Origin: UBA7662 sp036787895
GTDB taxonomy: Bacteria; Bacteroidota; Bacteroidia; UBA7662
Direction of reading: 5' to 3'
Assembly: GCA_036787895.1 (NCBI GenBank)
Contig: DAIQOK010000006.1
Location: 1 to 64,000, forward strand
DNA length: 64,000 bases
The notes under the pieces: model-generated
Seen by the model: the letters and a program-made list of their open reading frames with translations, nothing else
Told to the model about the DNA's origin: nothing
Database searches by the model: none
Part shown: piece by piece, positions 57,457 through 64,000 of the stretch
Layout: the number at the start of each line of letters is the position of its first letter
How positions within the stretch are numbered: the first letter of the stretch is position 1
Position numbers and translations under genes: made by a program

Positions 57457-59013
57457 TTATTTGGCGTAGGCGATCGAACGTTTTTCGCGTATCACGGTCA
57501 CCTTAATCTGACCCGGATACTGCATTTCGTTCTGTATGCGCTGCGACAAGTCGACCGACATCAATTCCGCAGCTTCATCACTGATTTTTTCGCTCTCCAC
57601 GATTACCCGCAGCTCACGACCCGCTTGAATGGCGAATGATTTCTCAACACCGGTATACGACATGGCCATGGCCTCGAGATCCTTCAGGCGTTTGATATAA
57701 CTTTCTACCACCTCTCGACGTGCACCCGGGCGGGCACCTGAAACGGCGTCACAGGCTTGTACGATGGCCGAGATAGGGTCGGTCATTTCGATTTCGTCGT
57801 GGTGGGCACCAATCGCATTCACGACGATAGGGTGTTCCTTACAACGTTCGGCGATTTGCATACCCAGGAGAGCGTGTGGCACTTCGGCATTGTCGTCGGG
57901 CACCTTGCCTATATCGTGGAGGAGACCGGCGCGTTTGGCCAATTTAGCGTTGAGACCAAGCTCAGCAGCCATGGTAGCACAAAGGTTGGCTACTTCGCGG
58001 CTGTGCTGGAGTAAGTTTTGTCCGTAAGAAGAACGGTAGCGCATCTTACCTACCAAACGCATCAGCTCCGGATGGAGACCGTGAATGCCGAGGTCGATAC
58101 AGGTACGTTCGCCGATTTCGGCTATCTCTTCTTCAATTTGTTTGGTGGTTTTGGCTACGACTTCCTCGATGCGCGCCGGGTGTATACGACCGTCGGTAAC
58201 CAGGCGGTGGAGTGCCAGACGGGCAATTTCACGGCGTAGCGGATCAAAGCAAGAGAGGATGATGGCTTCCGGGGTATCGTCAACGATGAGTTCAACGCCG
58301 GTGGCGGCTTCAAAGGCACGGATGTTACGACCTTCACGACCGATAATCTGACCTTTTACGTCGTCGTTTTTGATGTTGAATACCGAGATGGCATTTTCGA
58401 TGGCATGTTCGGTAGCGGTACGCTGAATGGTTTCGAGAACTACTTTTTTCGCTTGTTTGTTGGCCTGAATTTTGGCTTCGTCGACGATGTCTTTGATTTG
58501 CGAGAGGGCCTGGGTTTTGGCTTCAGCTTTCAGCGACTCTACCAGTTGGGCTTTGGCTTCTTCGGCCGTCATACTGGCGATTTTTTCGAGCTGCTTCACC
58601 GCGTTGTTGTGGGTTTTGGCGGCTTCCTCCTTACGCTGCTCTACAATTTCGAGCTGTCGGTTCAGGTTTTCTTTAACCGATTCGAGCTCTGCTTCTTTGC
58701 GGGCGGTGTGCTCCAACTTCGAGTTCAGACTCTGCTCTTTTTGTTTGATGCGGTTTTCGTTGGCGAGTATGGCCTGGTTGCGCTTGTTGATCTCTTCGTC
58801 GTGTTCGGCTCGGAGGGATAAAAAACGTTCTTTGGCCTGCAATTCTTTCTCTTTGCGTACGCTCTCGGCTTTCAGCTGAGCGTCGGCGAGTATGCGCTGG
58901 GCTTCTTTTTCGGCCTCTTCGCGCTGTTTGTTGTTTGCCTTATTGAGAAGGACACGGCCTACGCCTATGCCTGCTCCCAAAGCCACGAGGGCAGTGATGA
59001 TGATGGTTGTCAT
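57457..59013 (-). CDS. rny: Ribonuclease Y
   Basis: Membrane-anchored endoribonuclease that starts mRNA decay. It has 518 residues, the family's normal length. An N-terminal membrane helix (TTIIITALVALGAGIGVGRV) leads into a long coiled coil rich in Glu/Lys (about residues 30-180). The KH domain is around GQIIGREGRNIRAFEAATGV. The HD domain carries the metal motif GLLHDIGKVPDDN and the nearby AIGAHHDEIEMTDP, with ISAIVQACDAVSGARPGARR after it. Upstream on the same strand are zapA, a coiled-coil gene and pheT. Confidence 0.96.
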   Translation of the reverse strand: MTTIIITALVALGAGIGVGRVLLNKANNKQREEAEKEAQRILADAQLKAESVRKEKELQAKERFLSLRAEHDEEINKRNQAILANENRIKQKEQSLNSKLEHTARKEAELESVKENLNRQLEIVEQRKEEAAKTHNNAVKQLEKIASMTAEEAKAQLVESLKAEAKTQALSQIKDIVDEAKIQANKQAKKVVLETIQRTATEHAIENAISVFNIKNDDVKGQIIGREGRNIRAFEAATGVELIVDDTPEAIILSCFDPLRREIARLALHRLVTDGRIHPARIEEVVAKTTKQIEEEIAEIGERTCIDLGIHGLHPELMRLVGKMRYRSSYGQNLLQHSREVANLCATMAAELGLNAKLAKRAGLLHDIGKVPDDNAEVPHALLGMQIAERCKEHPIVVNAIGAHHDEIEMTDPISAIVQACDAVSGARPGARREVVESYIKRLKDLEAMAMSYTGVEKSFAIQAGRELRVIVESEKISDEAAELMSVDLSQRIQNEMQYPGQIKVTVIREKRSIAYAK

Positions 59014-59063
59014 AGTTTTCTTTTACTTCGACCGCAAGGGCAAACGAAGCAACAGAAAGGTGA

Positions 59064-59363
59064 TCAATCCTGATCCGGGACAGTTTGTTTGTCGAGTAAC
59101 AACTCGAGTTCCTGTAGTCGTATAGCGAGCTCATCGAAACCGGTTTTGGTTTGGTTGTCGAAGCCGACGAGCGAATTACTGATAAAAAGTGCCGCCATGG
59201 CCAGGTGATCCTGTTTGTCGGCTGCGGGATAGGCTTGCGCATACTCCTTATACTTTTCGGAAAGCACACGCTCAGCCTCCCGGAGGCGTGTTTCTTCCTG
59301 TTGATCTACCACCAGCGGATATTCGCGGTCGCCTATTTTGATCTTGATATTGACTTGTCCCAT
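59064..59363 (-). CDS. zapA: Cell division protein ZapA
   Basis: Small FtsZ-associated protein of 99 residues that stabilises the Z-ring. The N-terminal globular part is VNIKIKIGDREYPLVVDQQE followed by ETRLREAERVLSEKYKEYAQ, typical of ZapA. A C-terminal helix (FDELAIRLQELELLLDKQ) allows dimer or tetramer formation. It sits between a coiled-coil gene (26 nt upstream) and rny (50 nt downstream). The order pheT, coiled coil, zapA, rny is common in the phylum. Confidence 0.9.
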   Translation of the reverse strand: MGQVNIKIKIGDREYPLVVDQQEETRLREAERVLSEKYKEYAQAYPAADKQDHLAMAALFISNSLVGFDNQTKTGFDELAIRLQELELLLDKQTVPDQD

Positions 59364-59389
59364 GGATTAGATCGATTTCCTTATTGCTG

Positions 59390-59686
59390 CTAATCGTTCA
59401 TCAGCGCGATACATTTATCGATTTCCTTTATAAACTCATTGATCTTCAGCTTGGCCTCCTGCTTCGACTTGGGGTCCTGCTGGATTCCCTTGGCGATTTG
59501 CAGAATTTTTTTCTGTGATTCCAGTTCGCTGACCATGCGCCGGCTCTCCTGCAATTGCAATTGAAGGGCGTTTGCTTTTTCGCGCAAAGCCTGGTTGCTC
59601 TCTTCGAGCTGCTGATTGCGGCGCTGCAGGCGTAAAACCTTGTGCCGGATCACCTCCAGTTGTTGTAAAAAAAGCGATGTACTCAT
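59390..59686 (-). CDS. Small coiled-coil protein, possibly ZapB-like
   Basis: Cytosolic protein of 98 residues, almost entirely heptad-patterned helix (LEVIRHKVLRLQRRNQQLEE, ALQLQLQESRRMVSELESQK) with a more polar end (KSKQEAKLKINEFIKEIDKC). It starts 4 nt after the pheT stop and lies just upstream of zapA. Size, coiled coil and neighbourhood suggest a ZapA partner of the ZapB type, but the primary sequence gives no family signature. Confidence 0.75.
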   Translation of the reverse strand: MSTSLFLQQLEVIRHKVLRLQRRNQQLEESNQALREKANALQLQLQESRRMVSELESQKKILQIAKGIQQDPKSKQEAKLKINEFIKEIDKCIALMND

Positions 59687-59690
59687 GGGC

Positions 59691-62108
59691 TTACTGTCGC
59701 ACAGTGGCGGCTAAAGTCGTTTCAAATTTAGTCATTAATTTCTGCATCACGGCTTCTATATCCGACTCTGTCATAGTTTTCTCTTTGTCCTCAAAAACAA
59801 AGCTGATAGCATAGGATCTTTTGCCCGCACCCAACTTCTCACCTTCGTACACATCGAACAGGTTCATGGCCGTTAGCAAGGCGCCTGCGGTGGTTTTCGC
59901 GAGTTGCTCCAACGCACGGTAAGTCACCGATTTGTCGATGACCAAAGCCAGGTCACGCCGTGCGCTGGGGAAACGGGAAAGCTCTGTGACCTGCAAATTT
60001 TGGTTACCAGCAAGTCGAAGTAACAGCGCCCAATCTACTTCGGCATAAAATACTTCCTGCTTTAAATCATACATTTTTAAAGCGGCCGGGGCTACACTGC
60101 CCACTTGCGCCAGTACCTTGCCCTGAGCGATATAGCTGAGACCGTAGCTGAGCAAATCGTGACTGGCTTCGGCGGTTTCGCATTGGGTTAATACGCCGCA
60201 GCGCTGCAGCAGACCACGCACTGCGGCATGGGTGTGGTAAAAATCGACTTTACGCGCCCGCTGATACCAGCTTTCGGCATGCTGGTTGCCGCAGGACCAC
60301 AAAGCCAACACCTCCTGCTCGGTGCGGGATTTGTTTTGTTTGAAATAAACTTTGCCGAACTCAAACAGATGCAAATCGCTGTTGCGTCGGTTGACGTTGT
60401 GCTGGATGTTTTGCAGGCCATTGAAAAGCAGACTTGGTCGCATCACGGGCACTTCTTCGTTCACGGGATTTAACACCCTGACCTCTTTCCCTGCCATAGC
60501 AGGAAGCAAGGCCAGCTGTTTGTCACCGACAAAACTCAGGCTCATGGTTTCGTGGTAGCCAAGGCTCACCAATTGGTCGGAAAGGGTTTGCTGCCAGTCG
60601 TTTTTGGCATTCCGCAGCGGATAGGAACGGTTGTAACGGATACGTTCGCCATTATCGACCTTATTCAGGCCATAGATGCGCAGTATTTCTTCAATGACAT
60701 CAATTTCACGGGTAACATCTACCCGGTAGTCGGGCGCAACCAGGGTCAGTGAATCGCCATAATCGTGCACAATGTCGAAGTCGAGACACAGCAGTATCTC
60801 CTTGATGGTTTCCCTTTTGATTTTGGTGCCAATAATGCGGTCGACATTGGGATACAGCAGGTGGAGTTCCTTACGCAGCGGTTTGCGGGCTACCACATCC
60901 TGCAATTCGGAGCTGATTTTACCGCCGGCCATCTCCAGTATGAGTGCTGCAGCACGTTGTATGGCCAAAACGGTCATATGCGGGTCGGTTCCTCTTTCGA
61001 AACGGTAAGATGCATCACTTTTAATGCCCAGCAGTTTACTGCTTTTGCGGATTACGGCGGGCTCAAAATGGGCACTTTCGAGGTAGATGCTGGTGGTATC
61101 GGACTGGATGGAGTCGTGCAGACCACCCATAACGCCGGCCACACCCATGGGTTGGCTGGCATGGCATATCAGGAGATTGGCCGGGTCGAGCGTATAGGCC
61201 TGTTTGTTGAGCAGGGTGATTTTTTCTCCCGGACGGGCAAATCTTACGTGTATCTGATTGCCTTCAATTTGGCGCATATCATAGGCATGCAATGGCTGGC
61301 CAAGTTCAAACATCACAAAATTGGTCACATCTACCACATTGTTGATGGGGTTATGACCGATGGATTTTAATCGATTTTGTAACCATACCGGTGATGGACC
61401 TATTTTGACGCCTTGGATAGCTAAACCGGTGAAACGGCTACAGCCAGCGGCATCTTCTATGGTCAATTGAACGGTATCGGCCGGGTCGGCCTGGATGACC
61501 AGGGCTGGGACTTCAGGTAAGACAGCTTTTTTACGGTAATAGGCAGCCAGATCACGGGCTACACCGTAGTGAGAGATGGCATCGCTGCGGTTGGGGGTAA
61601 GGCCAATTTCGATTTCGTAGTCGTAGTCGACCGGGAATACGTCCGTAAAAGCAGCACCAACCGGGCAATCGGCTGGCAAAACCAGAATACCGGCATGGCT
61701 GTGTCCAATGCCGATTTCATCTTCGGCGCACAACATGCCTTCCGAAACTTCGCCGCGGATTTTGGCTTTTTGGATTTTAAAAGCTTCACCGCTAGTGGGG
61801 TGGAGAGTAGCGCCTACAGGAGCAACCACCACCTTCTGGCCGAGTGCCACATTGGGAGCGCCACATACGATAGACAGCCTGTTGCTGCCATCCGTTGTCA
61901 CCTGTGTGAGCTTCAGTTTATCGGCATTGGGGTGCTTTTCGCAGGCTACTACCTCGCCGACGAGCAAAGCTGCCAGCTTTTGTGGATCCTGACCTAAACG
62001 GCTGTAACCATCCACTTCAAGGCCCAGTTCGGTAAGTATGCGAAGTGTATCTTCTAGGCTGACGTCAAAGTCGAGATATTGTTTGAGCCAGTTGAATGAA
62101 ATTTTCAT
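59691..62108 (-). CDS. pheT: Phenylalanine--tRNA ligase beta subunit
   Basis: Editing and tRNA-binding subunit of the heterotetrameric synthetase that charges tRNA-Phe. It has 805 residues. Start ATG 62108 gives MKISFNWLKQYLDFDVSLED; the longer frame runs through the promoter. Domains in order: tRNA-binding (EMAP-like) region (VGEVVACEKHPNADKLKLTQ), B3/B4 editing domain (LTPNRSDAISHYGVARDLAA ... YDMRQIEGNQIHVRFA), B5 domain, the core, and a C-terminal ferredoxin-fold anticodon-binding domain (ELSRFPSARRDLALVID). pheS is not in the window. Confidence 0.96.
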   Translation of the reverse strand: MKISFNWLKQYLDFDVSLEDTLRILTELGLEVDGYSRLGQDPQKLAALLVGEVVACEKHPNADKLKLTQVTTDGSNRLSIVCGAPNVALGQKVVVAPVGATLHPTSGEAFKIQKAKIRGEVSEGMLCAEDEIGIGHSHAGILVLPADCPVGAAFTDVFPVDYDYEIEIGLTPNRSDAISHYGVARDLAAYYRKKAVLPEVPALVIQADPADTVQLTIEDAAGCSRFTGLAIQGVKIGPSPVWLQNRLKSIGHNPINNVVDVTNFVMFELGQPLHAYDMRQIEGNQIHVRFARPGEKITLLNKQAYTLDPANLLICHASQPMGVAGVMGGLHDSIQSDTTSIYLESAHFEPAVIRKSSKLLGIKSDASYRFERGTDPHMTVLAIQRAAALILEMAGGKISSELQDVVARKPLRKELHLLYPNVDRIIGTKIKRETIKEILLCLDFDIVHDYGDSLTLVAPDYRVDVTREIDVIEEILRIYGLNKVDNGERIRYNRSYPLRNAKNDWQQTLSDQLVSLGYHETMSLSFVGDKQLALLPAMAGKEVRVLNPVNEEVPVMRPSLLFNGLQNIQHNVNRRNSDLHLFEFGKVYFKQNKSRTEQEVLALWSCGNQHAESWYQRARKVDFYHTHAAVRGLLQRCGVLTQCETAEASHDLLSYGLSYIAQGKVLAQVGSVAPAALKMYDLKQEVFYAEVDWALLLRLAGNQNLQVTELSRFPSARRDLALVIDKSVTYRALEQLAKTTAGALLTAMNLFDVYEGEKLGAGKRSYAISFVFEDKEKTMTESDIEAVMQKLMTKFETTLAATVRQ

Positions 62109-62113
62109 GGGCG

Positions 62114-62121
62114 CAAAGTTA
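62114..62121 (-). promoter_or_regulatory. Candidate -7 box (TAACTTTG) for pheT
   Basis: On the minus strand TAACTTTG ends 5 nt before the pheT ATG at 62108. Transcription would begin close to the start codon, and any -33 box must lie within the upstream terminator hairpin. Confidence 0.4.
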
Positions 62122-62126
62122 AAACA

Positions 62127-62158
62127 GAAAGCGCTTGTCGGGTTCGACAAGCGCTTTC
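62127..62158 (-). terminator. Hairpin terminator after metallopeptidase gene
   Basis: A perfect 14-bp stem (gaaagcgcttgtcg / cgacaagcgctttc) with a 4-nt loop, 19 nt past the stop of the peptidase gene. The T tract after it on the minus strand is short (tgtttt). Confidence 0.75.
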
Positions 62159-62177
62159 AATCGGCTGTAAAATATTT

Positions 62178-64000
62178 TTATTCGGCGATGAGGCGCAAAT
62201 ACTGGCGCTGACCGCCGGCATTGATTTCTACCAGATATAAGCCAGCCTGTAAATTTTCCAGGGAGATGTCCTGCATATGCACACCTCCGGCCAGTTTGCC
62301 CAGTTGCATCACATTCATTTCCTGACCTACCAGGTTGACTACCCGAATTTGAATCTCACCGGCTTGCTGAAGGCTAAAACGCAGTGTAGTGGAACGACTG
62401 GCGGGGTTGGGGTAAAGCAACAATTCACGGAGTTGATTTTGCTCTTCTACCGAAGTTGCCGGACTTTGATCGTAGATGATGATGTCGTCGATGGCTGCTT
62501 CGACTATGCTTCCACCCTGACCGGTACCACTGGTAACCGGGTCTTGCGCGATGAAACGCAATTGCACATTGGCGTTGGGCAGTACATGGTCGCCAACGCG
62601 GATTACATTGCGGCGCCAGCTGCGGTCGCTGTGAACTGTTCGCTCTATCCGGCGCCAGGTGGTGCCATTGTTGGCAATATATACTTCCCAGAAATCACTG
62701 TTCGGATTGGTGCCCATATCGTTGGTGTACCAGCGCATATAAGAAATTACCGGGTTGGTCATACCGCTTAGGTCATAGGCAGGTGAGGTGAGGGTAGTGC
62801 GTCCGCCATCTACATCGGCTATGCCCACTGAACTGGTTGGTGATGGTGCATTTTGTGTATAAAAACATTGTGTTCCTCCCGGGGTGGTATTGGTGCCAGG
62901 TTGTACGATTGTACTGGGGTCGGATGGTGTGACATAAGATGGAATGGGTACGCCGGCCTCCCACCGACCGCCAGTTGCATTATCCGAAGCAATGCTGAGC
63001 GACCAATTTGCCACGGATGCCGCGTTTTCGGCATCGTCTCTTTGGAGTTCTGTGAATCCAATAAGCATATTGTACCACAAGCCTGGATCACTGGTTAGTT
63101 CTGCATTGGCTGGTTTGTAACCCGAAACGGTATTGTTCACATCAAGCAGACGGAAATAATAACGAATGATGGTACCGACCGGCTGGGCGGGTATGCTGGT
63201 GCTATAATCATTCATAGTTCTGGTCATCGGTAGAACCTGAGGATTGGTAATGCCATTCACGGTATACACCATGTCAACACCACTCAACAGTGCGTTCAAT
63301 GGCGGCTGTATATTTACCTGAATGTTTACAGGAATGGCTTGTAGCGCAGGTGCATCGGGTGGTTGAGTGAAGTTGAAATTGACATTATTCAACAATTTGA
63401 TGCCGTGAAACGCAAATGAGTTGATGATGGCATTGATGTTAGGTGTGCCATTGGTCAGGTCGTTGTCGTTGTCGTCGGCTTGCAAAGCATCAATAAGGAT
63501 GTCGGTATACAATTTGCCTTCTTGCCCATTCGGATACATGGCAAGACCGTACATCGACTCAGCCAGTATTTCCATTTGGGTGCGTGTAGAGCCAATAGCA
63601 CCGGCGGTACGCCACCAGGCACCGCATATAATTTCACCATCGGCATGCACCTGACCAACCAGGTTCTGCGGGAAAATTTTTGGGTTTTGATCATAACGAC
63701 GAATAACCTGCGCCGGATTGTTGGTGAAACCAACACCAAGCACTGGATTATTGGTCAGGGTAATGGCGTAGATATCACTATAGCCTTCACCCATGGCGCC
63801 GTTCTGGAACTGGGCACTCATAGAGCTGTAGAAATAATTGGTAATCGCATGGCCATATTCGTGGTAAATCACATCCGCCACCTGAGAAAGGGCATTGCAG
63901 CCACCCGCTGTGGTGTAGAAGTTGATCGAATTGCCATTAAAAAAGGCATTACAGGTACCATCGGTACGATCAACCCGGGTGGTGAGGGCAATGTCGAGGG
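62178..64000 (-). CDS. M36-like metallopeptidase with T9SS type A sorting domain (5' partial)
   Basis: Secreted zinc peptidase cut off at the right window edge; 606 residues are visible. The frame stays open through 64000, so the apparent GTG start at 63881 is internal. Upstream codons read ...NGNSINFYTTAGGCNALSQ before the active site. The zinc motif is VADVIYHEYGHAITNYFYSS (HExxH), with the third ligand in AMGEGYSDIYAITLTN, as in fungalysin-type gluzincins. Next is a segment with GPI-like repeats, then a beta-sandwich/jelly-roll region (WEVYIANNGTTWRRIERTVH). The end is a type A sorting domain (LLLYPNPASRSTTLRFSLQ ... LENLQAGLYLVEINAGG). The target is unknown, likely extracellular protein. 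Confidence 0.86.
   Translation of the reverse strand, partial: LDIALTTRVDRTDGTCNAFFNGNSINFYTTAGGCNALSQVADVIYHEYGHAITNYFYSSMSAQFQNGAMGEGYSDIYAITLTNNPVLGVGFTNNPAQVIRRYDQNPKIFPQNLVGQVHADGEIICGAWWRTAGAIGSTRTQMEILAESMYGLAMYPNGQEGKLYTDILIDALQADDNDNDLTNGTPNINAIINSFAFHGIKLLNNVNFNFTQPPDAPALQAIPVNIQVNIQPPLNALLSGVDMVYTVNGITNPQVLPMTRTMNDYSTSIPAQPVGTIIRYYFRLLDVNNTVSGYKPANAELTSDPGLWYNMLIGFTELQRDDAENAASVANWSLSIASDNATGGRWEAGVPIPSYVTPSDPSTIVQPGTNTTPGGTQCFYTQNAPSPTSSVGIADVDGGRTTLTSPAYDLSGMTNPVISYMRWYTNDMGTNPNSDFWEVYIANNGTTWRRIERTVHSDRSWRRNVIRVGDHVLPNANVQLRFIAQDPVTSGTGQGGSIVEAAIDDIIIYDQSPATSVEEQNQLRELLLYPNPASRSTTLRFSLQQAGEIQIRVVNLVGQEMNVMQLGKLAGGVHMQDISLENLQAGLYLVEINAGGQRQYLRLIAE

Noticed and set aside
60765..61370. 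201-residue plus-strand frame inside pheT
   Set aside because: Antisense to PheT domains with clear motifs; no promoter or family resemblance.
1..64000. Insertion sequences, prophage, integrons, toxin-antitoxin pairs or defence systems
   Set aside because: No transposase, integrase, phage structural, nuclease-pair or CRISPR-associated motif was seen in any plausible gene of the window.

Overview
The window is chromosomal DNA from a member of the Bacteroidota, most likely a gliding or surface-secreting lineage (Saprospiria/Chitinophagia/Cytophagia-like; the exact class cannot be fixed from sequence alone). The grounds are: many proteins with type IX secretion (T9SS) C-terminal sorting domains, a gldH homologue, a PorE-like OmpA protein, DUF6089 and DUF5777 outer-membrane proteins, the SDR-type threonine dehydrogenase, and repeated TAnnTTTG -7 promoter boxes with almost no Shine-Dalgarno sequences. 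No tRNA, rRNA, insertion sequence, phage gene or CRISPR array was seen. The gene content is that of a stable core genome plus a few surface-protein loci.

Layout. 1-1.2 kb: 3' part of an RluB-type pseudouridine synthase whose N-terminal extension is a 72-bp tandem repeat. 1.3-4.1 kb (minus): a T9SS cargo protein, a DUF5777 barrel and two haem-motif lipoproteins. 4.3-11 kb: threonine dehydrogenase, RecQ, KdsD, mannose-1-P guanylyltransferase and an exported unknown. 11-13.6 kb (minus): a TonB-dependent receptor behind a TPP riboswitch. 13.9-21 kb: secA-deoC-SPOR-M20 peptidase, hemB and a gamma-carbonic anhydrase. 21.1-31 kb: three tandem giant surface proteins of one family. The last two share a 2.74-kb block that is almost perfectly identical, with sharply diverged flanks. 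31-34 kb (minus): DUF3109, a short Omp85 barrel, SixA and a thioredoxin-like protein. 34-38.2 kb: YheT hydrolase, holB, ricT, gldH. 38.3-40.1 kb (minus): a T9SS cargo, radC, rpsT. 40.2-43.5 kb: DUF4920 and cytochrome lipoproteins, a zinc phospholipase-C-like protein, a sterol desaturase and RlpA. 43.6-53 kb: YqeY, CvpA, a PabA/TrpG amidotransferase, then the envelope-assembly block CBS-nadK-DUF6089 x2-uppS-bamA-skp x2. 53.2-56.4 kb: PorE-like protein and purM. 56.4-62.1 kb (minus): pheT-coiled coil-zapA-rny and a glycosyltransferase, with a large palindrome before the last gene. 62.2-64 kb (minus): an M36-like T9SS metallopeptidase cut by the window edge.

How the genes fit together. Much of the window serves the cell envelope. 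KdsD and ManC supply sugars for LPS and polysaccharide. UppS supplies the lipid carrier. BamA and two Skp chaperones assemble outer-membrane barrels. SecA exports the precursors. GldH and the PorE-like protein belong to the gliding/T9SS apparatus, and six cargo proteins carry T9SS sorting domains. The most unusual signal is the tandem surface-protein locus at 21-31 kb. Identity there is confined to residues 263-1175 of one protein and 275-1187 of the next, which points to recent gene conversion (or possible domain exchange) rather than simple duplication.
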